Shown in pieces: positions 1 through 3,407 of a stretch of 6,197 nucleotides of DNA. The notes under the pieces were generated by a model. The model was given only the letters and a program-made list of their open reading frames with translations, was not told where the DNA came from and did not search any database. This DNA is from Candidatus Nealsoniibacteriota bacterium (GTDB taxonomy: Bacteria > Patescibacteriota > Minisyncoccia > Minisyncoccales > CSSED10-335), in NCBI GenBank assembly GCA_003557585.1, contig PWOE01000148.1, positions 1-6,197 of the forward strand. The letters are read 5' to 3'. Position 1 is the first letter of the stretch, and every line of letters starts with the position of its first letter. A program made the translations under genes and the position numbers.

Positions 1-46
1 CTTCTTGCTTCTCTTCTTGCTTCTCTTCTTGCTTCTCTTCTTGCTT
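1..46 (-). repeat. Second 12-bp tandem array in rpsP tail, touching the window edge
   Basis: Three full identical 12-bp units (plus-strand TTCTTGCTTCTC at 2-13, 14-25 and 26-37) plus nine bases of a fourth at 38-46; base 1 fits one more unit beyond the edge. On the minus strand in the rpsP frame each unit encodes Glu-Lys-Gln-Glu, read as KQEE repeats. It is a different unit from the AKEE array at 80-139, separated from it by 33 bp of non-repeated tail sequence. The total copy number is unknown because the array meets the window boundary. Confidence 0.9.
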
Positions 47-517
47 GATCTCTTCTGTCTTACCTTCGGCATCATCTAAGGCTTCTTCCTTGGCTTCTTC
101 CTTGGCTTCTTCCTTGGCTTCTTCCTTGGCTTCTTCCTTGGCTGAATCTTCTGGTGAGGTCTCCTTTACTTCCGCAACTTCCTCTTTGGTGTCTTCTTTT
201 TTATCTTGGCTCTGTTTCGTTTCTTCCTTTTCGTCTTCCTTTTTCTTTTTACTTAAGCCATGTTTCGAAATTTTCTTCCCTTTGATAATTCCTTCTTTTA
301 TCAAAAGATTATTTATAGTATCTGAGCACTGAGCTCCATTTTTTATCCATTCAAGAATCTTTTCTTTGTCTATCTTTTTTTCCTTTGTTATCGGATTATA
401 GTGACCAACCTCGTCAACAAACCTCCCCTTAGAGGCTGCATTTCTTTTGTCAGTAACAACGATTTTGTAAAATGGTTGTCTTTTTTTTCCTGTTCTGAAT
501 AGTCTTATAATTAGCAT
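1..517 (-). CDS. rpsP: 30S ribosomal protein S16 with long charged C-terminal tail (partial, runs off left edge)
   Basis: Small-subunit ribosomal protein S16, which binds 16S rRNA and helps 30S assembly. Read leftward from an ATG at 517-515, the frame is open to the edge for 172 codons with no stop. Residues 1-84 match the S16 core: the start MLIIRLFRTGKKRQPFYKIV, then ASKGRFVDEVGHYNP (28-42) and the lysine-rich helix KIDKEKILEWIKNGAQ (48-63). S16 is usually about 80-100 residues, so the family domain is already complete. From about residue 85 the protein becomes a low-complexity Lys/Glu/Ala/Gln tail ending in repeats of AKEE and then KQEE. It begins 18 bp after the rnc stop and is probably the operon's last visible gene. 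No Shine-Dalgarno sequence precedes the ATG. The core assignment is secure; the tail's role is unknown and its end lies outside the window. Confidence 0.95.
   Translation of the reverse strand, partial: MLIIRLFRTGKKRQPFYKIVVTDKRNAASKGRFVDEVGHYNPITKEKKIDKEKILEWIKNGAQCSDTINNLLIKEGIIKGKKISKHGLSKKKKEDEKEETKQSQDKKEDTKEEVAEVKETSPEDSAKEEAKEEAKEEAKEEAKEEALDDAEGKTEEIKQEEKQEEKQEEKQE
80..139 (-). repeat. 12-bp tandem array, 5 copies, inside rpsP tail
   Basis: Five consecutive identical 12-bp units (plus-strand unit GGCTTCTTCCTT, starting at 80, 92, 104, 116 and 128), followed by the first three bases of a sixth at 140-142. Read on the minus strand in the rpsP frame, each unit encodes Ala-Lys-Glu-Glu. 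The copies are identical at the DNA level, including third codon positions, which suggests recent expansion by slippage. The unit is a multiple of 3, so gain or loss of copies keeps the frame. Confidence 0.95.
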
Positions 518-535
518 ATCTAATGAATTAAAATA

Positions 536-1228
536 TTAAATCCAACCTTTGGTCTTGAGAGCATTCTCGGCAGCTTTCTCTTCAGCTTCCTGTTTAGATG
601 CTCCTTCTCCTTCGGCTACAACTTTGTCTTCTAAAAAAACGGCCATCACGAATCTTTTTTTATGATCAGGCCCCGACTCTTTTACAACTTTGTATATCGG
701 GGTTATCGATTCTTTGCTTTGTGCCTCTTCCTGAAAGAGGGATTTCGAATCTTTATAAAGGCCTTTCTCTATTATCTCTGAAAGTTTCTTTATCAATCTT
801 TCTTCTACAAATTTATAGCATGTATTATAACCCAAATCAAGATAAATCGCTCCTATTAATGCTTCAAAAACATTGGCAAGATTTGACTGCCTCAATCTTC
901 CATTCTCTTTCTCTTCTCCTTTTGACATGAGAAGGTATTTATTAAGATTAATCTCTTTTGCAGTCTCTGCTAATATTTTTGTGTTTACTAAAGAGGCCCT
1001 CCAGCTAGTTAAATCCCCCTCTGGCTTATCGGGATAGTTAAGATAAAGATGCTCTGTTATCAGAAGTTCCAAAACAGCATCACCTAAAAATTCAAGCCTC
1101 TCGTTGTGGTCAAGATTAAATTTAGGATTTTCATTGAGATAAGATCTATGACAAAGAGCCTGCTTCAACAGGTCTCTGTTTTTAAAAGTTATGCCTATCT
1201 CTTTTTCAAATTTTTCAAAATCACTCAT
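536..1228 (-). CDS. rnc: Ribonuclease III
   Basis: Cytoplasmic endonuclease that cuts double-stranded RNA, chiefly the stems of the 30S rRNA precursor and some mRNAs. At 230 residues it is a normal full-length bacterial form. The N-terminal nuclease domain (about 5-150) carries the family signature NERLEFLGDAVLELL (42-56), which holds the metal-binding glutamate E46 and catalytic aspartate D50 (E41 and D45 in E. coli), and a second acidic motif LANVFEALIGAIYLD (117-131) with E122 (E117 in E. coli). The aspartate usually found three residues before E122 is asparagine here (N119). A double-stranded-RNA-binding domain follows (about 160-227), ending in the typical GEGASKQEAEEKAAENAL (207-224). 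The ATG lies inside the end of nusB with an 8-bp overlap (ATGAGTGA), implying translational coupling; the only ribosome-binding signal is a purine stretch, AAGAAGAAGAAA. Next to nusB and two ribosomal protein genes, its rRNA-processing role fits. Confidence 0.97.
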   Translation of the reverse strand: MSDFEKFEKEIGITFKNRDLLKQALCHRSYLNENPKFNLDHNERLEFLGDAVLELLITEHLYLNYPDKPEGDLTSWRASLVNTKILAETAKEINLNKYLLMSKGEEKENGRLRQSNLANVFEALIGAIYLDLGYNTCYKFVEERLIKKLSEIIEKGLYKDSKSLFQEEAQSKESITPIYKVVKESGPDHKKRFVMAVFLEDKVVAEGEGASKQEAEEKAAENALKTKGWI

Positions 1229-1655
1229 TTTCTTCTTCTTGAATCATCTCTTTAAAGACTGTTCCCATTACTCCATTAACAAATCTACCTGAGCTCTCTC
1301 CTCCGAAATTTTTAGCAAGCTCTATTGCTTCGTTTATGGCAACTTTTGACGGAACCTCTTTTTTGCTTCCAAAGAGAAGTTCGTAAAGGCCTATTCTAAG
1401 TATATTTCTATCAACAATGGCAATCTGTTCAATTGGCCATTCAGGAGCTGTAATCTCGATTATCTTATCAATCTCTTTTATCTTGGCCACTGTTTCATCA
1501 ATCAATTTCCAAATGAATTCTTTTTCTTCTATCCCAGGTCCAAACCTCTCTATATTCTCTCTGGTTATCTTTTTAATGTCACCCTTTTTTCCAAAGAAAT
1601 CCCATTCATATAGAGATTGCAATGCTATTGATCGTGATAAGTGCCTAGAAGCCAT
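1221..1655 (-). CDS. nusB: Transcription antitermination factor NusB
   Basis: NusB pairs with NusE (ribosomal protein S10) on boxA RNA and lets RNA polymerase read through rRNA operons. This copy has 144 residues, normal for the family, and should be an all-helical cytoplasmic protein. Family features are the N-terminal basic motif SRHLSRSIALQSLYEWDF (3-20), the central IAIVDRNILRIGLYELLF (78-95), and the C-terminal VPSKVAINEAIELAKNFGG (101-119) followed by SSGRFVNGVMGTV (121-133). The start ATG is 15 bp after the rpmF stop, and the gap (ATTTGTTAATAATAA on the coding strand) contains no Shine-Dalgarno sequence. Its TGA stop overlaps the rnc start by 8 bp. After the TGA the same frame meets further TGA codons within a few codons, which supports TGA being a true stop in this organism. 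Confidence 0.96.
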   Translation of the reverse strand: MASRHLSRSIALQSLYEWDFFGKKGDIKKITRENIERFGPGIEEKEFIWKLIDETVAKIKEIDKIIEITAPEWPIEQIAIVDRNILRIGLYELLFGSKKEVPSKVAINEAIELAKNFGGESSGRFVNGVMGTVFKEMIQEEENE

Positions 1656-1670
1656 TTATTATTAACAAAT

Positions 1671-1940
1671 CTACTTTTTAGAAAGATCTTCCATCTTCAA
1701 TGGTTTCTCTTTTTCTTGCTCAATCTCTTTTTCTTTCATCTTTTTTTCCTTCTTGGTCATCTTTTTGAAGACGTCGATGACCTCTCGACCCTTATAATGT
1801 CCACAATTAGGACAGGCCTTATGAGGAAGAGTCTCTTTGCCACAATTAGAGCAAGCAACTATGGTTGGTTTATCTAAATAGATATTACCTCTTCTCTTGT
1901 TTCTTCTTGATTTGGTGTGTCTTTTCTTGGGTACTGCCAT
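1671..1940 (-). CDS. rpmF: 50S ribosomal protein L32 with extended charged tail
   Basis: Large-subunit ribosomal protein L32. The first 60 residues are a complete L32: the hallmark start MAVPKKRHTKSRRNKRRG (1-18) and a zinc ribbon formed by C30-x2-C33 and C43-x2-C46 (CSNCG ... CPNCGHYKGREVI). The family is usually about 55-65 residues; this one has 89, the extra part (about 61-89) being a Lys/Glu-rich, probably helical tail beginning TKKEKKMKEKEIEQEKEK. The tail is not an exact DNA repeat, unlike the one on S16 in the same operon. It is the first gene of the tight run rpmF-nusB-rnc-rpsP and follows a 108-bp gap from rnhB, so a promoter probably lies directly upstream. No Shine-Dalgarno sequence is seen before the ATG (AGAAATCAGCAAT). 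Confidence 0.96.
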   Translation of the reverse strand: MAVPKKRHTKSRRNKRRGNIYLDKPTIVACSNCGKETLPHKACPNCGHYKGREVIDVFKKMTKKEKKMKEKEIEQEKEKPLKMEDLSKK

Positions 1941-2048
1941 ATTGCTGATTTCTCAAAGCTATAAAGTGCTTTTTTGAAAGTAATTTAATTAATATTTTAT
2001 CAATCTGGCGTCATAAGACTAACACATTAAAGTTAACTTTGCAAGAAT
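1941..2048 (-). promoter_or_regulatory. rnhB-rpmF gap, probable promoter region for the rpmF operon
   Basis: This 108-bp AT-rich gap is the longest non-coding stretch in the window. On the minus strand two weak candidates can be read. One is TTGCAA at 2044-2039, a 17-base spacer, then TAGTCT at 2021-2016 preceded by TGT (a possible extended -10). The other is a good -10-like TAAAAT at 1999-1994 with no convincing -35. Neither is strong, so the exact promoter is not fixed; the call rests mainly on gap length and position ahead of a tight operon. A perfect 12-bp palindrome AAAGTTAACTTT lies at 2029-2040. No hairpin plus T-run terminator for rnhB is visible, so readthrough from rnhB is also possible. 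Confidence 0.35.
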
Positions 2049-2663
2049 CTACTTTAGTTTAAATGACCTTCTATGAATTTTTGATAAACCCTTTCTTTTG
2101 ATCAACTTTCTATGAGTTAAAGTGCCATACCCTTTATTTCTTGAAAAATAATATTCCGGATAATTATTTGAAAGTCTTTTCATTATATCGTCACGGTGAA
2201 CTTTAGCTATAATGCTAGCCAGCATACAAGAGAGCGTCTTTTCATCTCCTTTGATTATTGATCTTTGCTCTACATCTTTATCGATTCTGAAATTACCATC
2301 TATTAAAAGATAATCTATCTTAATTCCGTTTTTTTTGATTAAATTATCAAGCGCTTTGTTCATAGCAATTTTGCTTGCCTCTAGGATGTTGATTTTATCA
2401 ATAACTTTTTCAGAGACCTTGCCTATTCCCCACTCTATACGAGAATCTTTGGTTATTGTTTTATAAACCTCTTCTCTCTTCTTTTCGCTCATCTTTTTTG
2501 AGTCTTTGATTTCAAAACTAAATTTAATTTGATGGTCTTTAATCAAAACTGCCGCAGCCACCACTGGACCGGCAAGCGACCCTCGACCTACCTCATCTAA
2601 GCCAGCTATCTTGTGAAAACCGCTTTTTATTATCTTTTTTTCTATTCTGGATAGAGCTTTCAT
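2049..2663 (-). CDS. rnhB: Ribonuclease HII
   Basis: Cytoplasmic nuclease that cuts the RNA strand of RNA-DNA hybrids, including single ribonucleotides misinserted in DNA, and starts ribonucleotide excision repair. At 204 residues it is a typical full-length enzyme. The four-acid active site is present: D23 and E24 in AGLDEVGRGSLAGPVVAAAV (20-39), D122 in YLLIDGN (118-124), and D158 in ASIIAKVHRDDIM (149-161). The GYGT motif (178-181) and the C-terminal HRRSFK (197-202) also fit the family. The start MKALSRIEKK is chosen because it is the first ATG and leaves a normal lead to the GLDEVGRG motif. There is no Shine-Dalgarno sequence. A candidate promoter 7-15 bp further upstream would give a very short leader. 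It is divergent from the solenoid-dnaE pair, so this repair nuclease faces the replicative polymerase across a shared 59-bp region. Confidence 0.96.
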   Translation of the reverse strand: MKALSRIEKKIIKSGFHKIAGLDEVGRGSLAGPVVAAAVLIKDHQIKFSFEIKDSKKMSEKKREEVYKTITKDSRIEWGIGKVSEKVIDKINILEASKIAMNKALDNLIKKNGIKIDYLLIDGNFRIDKDVEQRSIIKGDEKTLSCMLASIIAKVHRDDIMKRLSNNYPEYYFSRNKGYGTLTHRKLIKRKGLSKIHRRSFKLK

Positions 2664-2669
2664 TTTTTA

Positions 2670-2698
2670 GATTATTATCTTATAATAGGAGAATAATC
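2670..2698. promoter_or_regulatory. 7-bp inverted repeat around the divergent -10 region, possible operator
   Basis: GATTATT at 2670-2676 and its exact reverse complement AATAATC at 2692-2698 are separated by 15 bp. The centre, at 2684, falls within the rightward TATAAT (2681-2686) and within 2 bp of the leftward -10 candidate. The layout would suit a dimeric DNA-binding protein controlling both directions. The arms are AT-rich and short, so chance is a real alternative, and no regulator gene is present in the window. Confidence 0.25.
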
Positions 2699-2705
2699 GC
2701 TTCAA
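2677..2705 (-). promoter_or_regulatory. Candidate sigma70-type promoter for rnhB
   Basis: On the minus strand TTGAAG (2705-2700, four of six consensus bases) is followed by a 17-base spacer and TAAGAT (2682-2677, four of six). Transcription would start near 2670, only about 6-7 bases before the rnhB ATG at 2663, giving a nearly leaderless mRNA; that matches the lack of a Shine-Dalgarno sequence. Such matches occur by chance in AT-rich DNA, but position and spacing are right. Confidence 0.4.
2681..2686 (+). promoter_or_regulatory. Candidate -10 box for the solenoid-dnaE operon
   Basis: A perfect TATAAT lies 36 bp upstream of the ATG at 2723. Transcription would start near 2693, leaving about 30 bases of leader. 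No good -35 is found at the usual distance: positions 2657-2664 offer only TTTCAT or TTCATT. It overlaps the candidate rnhB promoter on the other strand, so the two could exclude each other. Confidence 0.45.
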
Positions 2706-2722
2706 GACAAGTTTCTAAAAGC

Positions 2723-3406
2723 ATGCAAGAATCTCAACAAAAGGTAATCTTTCAAAAAGACATTGAAAGTGAAATAAGAGCTGCTGAAGCGGATCAGAGA
2801 AACGCCAATCTTTCAAATAAAACAATCCGAGAGATAAATCTTTCAGAAAAAGAGATAAATTGTGGCCTCGATTTCAGGGGCTCAGTATTTTTAGGGAGCG
2901 CTTACCTAGGCAAAAGCACAATTAAAGGAGATTTAATTCTTGATAATGCTATAATAAACAACACCTTCTATCTTGGTGAGGCTAAGATACTTGGCAATGT
3001 CTCTGGCCCCAGAATAGCTGTTAAAAATTCATTTAATATGGTTAACGGTTTAATCGAAGGCGATCTTAATCTTGAAAAGACAAATATACAAGGATTTTTT
3101 AGTTTAAATAAAAGCAATGTTAAAGGAAGTCTCAATCTAAAAGAGATAAGAGTTATGAACCTAGAAACTCCCACTGGAACAGTTAAAGGCGATGTCTTTT
3201 TGCAAAGAGCTACCTTTGAAAAATATGTTGATTTGGAGGGAGCTCAAATTGATGGTATGATTGATTTTGAGAAGACCAATATTTGGAGTTTTCTTAATCT
3301 TTCTAATGCTAAAATAAAAGAAGTCTTGGTGTTAAGAGAAAGCTATATAAAGGGTGATTCTCTTTTTGAGGGTCTAGAATGTCAAAAGAAGATTGTCTCT
3401 TTTTAA
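2723..3406 (+). CDS. Beta-solenoid protein of 11-residue repeats (pentapeptide-like), function unknown
   Basis: I do not recognise a named family. The 227-residue protein has a charged, probably helical N-terminus (1-38) and a regular solenoid (about 40-215). Core hydrophobics recur every 11 residues (F51, L62, L73, L84, then M106, L117, L128, L139, and L160, L171, F182, L193, L204); positions 95 and 150 deviate and one unit near 140-160 is one residue short. Three residues after the core position is a small residue (A76, A87, T120, S131, A163, A174, T185, A196, S207) and five after it a branched or aromatic one (mostly I). A Gly-Asp-like turn recurs about every 22 residues (G69, G91, G113, G135, G156, G178), suggesting two-strand coils. 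There is no signal peptide or membrane segment, so it is probably cytoplasmic. Its TAA ends one base before the dnaE ATG, so the two are almost certainly co-transcribed and coupled. The nearest Shine-Dalgarno-like AGGAG is 31 bases too far upstream. It could be called a pentapeptide-repeat or bactofilin-like protein; neither fits exactly. Confidence 0.8.
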   Translation: MQESQQKVIFQKDIESEIRAAEADQRNANLSNKTIREINLSEKEINCGLDFRGSVFLGSAYLGKSTIKGDLILDNAIINNTFYLGEAKILGNVSGPRIAVKNSFNMVNGLIEGDLNLEKTNIQGFFSLNKSNVKGSLNLKEIRVMNLETPTGTVKGDVFLQRATFEKYVDLEGAQIDGMIDFEKTNIWSFLNLSNAKIKEVLVLRESYIKGDSLFEGLECQKKIVSF

Positions 3407-3407
3407 A

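Noticed and set aside
1..142. Regular short repeats that could suggest a CRISPR array or other non-coding repeat locus
   Set aside because: Units are only 12 bp, contiguous without spacers, and in frame within rpsP.
45..332. Plus-strand open frame rich in Ser/Ala/Leu repeats
   Set aside because: It lies antisense to rpsP; its repeats are the complement of the AKEE array. The minus-strand frame has a clear S16 domain.
598..930. Plus-strand open frame of 110 codons
   Set aside because: Antisense to rnc, leucine-rich as expected from the complement of a Lys/Glu-rich gene, with no recognisable domain.
1417..1877. Two overlapping plus-strand open frames with hydrophobic, membrane-like stretches
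   Set aside because: They are antisense to nusB and rpmF; the hydrophobic runs are the complement of Lys/Glu codons, not true membrane segments.
2029..2040. Perfect palindrome AAAGTTAACTTT as a terminator for rnhB or an operator
   Set aside because: It has no loop and no following T-run, so it is not a terminator; as a single AT-rich 12-mer it is too weak to call an operator.
2968..3174. Minus-strand open frame of 68 codons
   Set aside because: Antisense to the solenoid gene; its apparent regularity only mirrors the 11-residue repeat.
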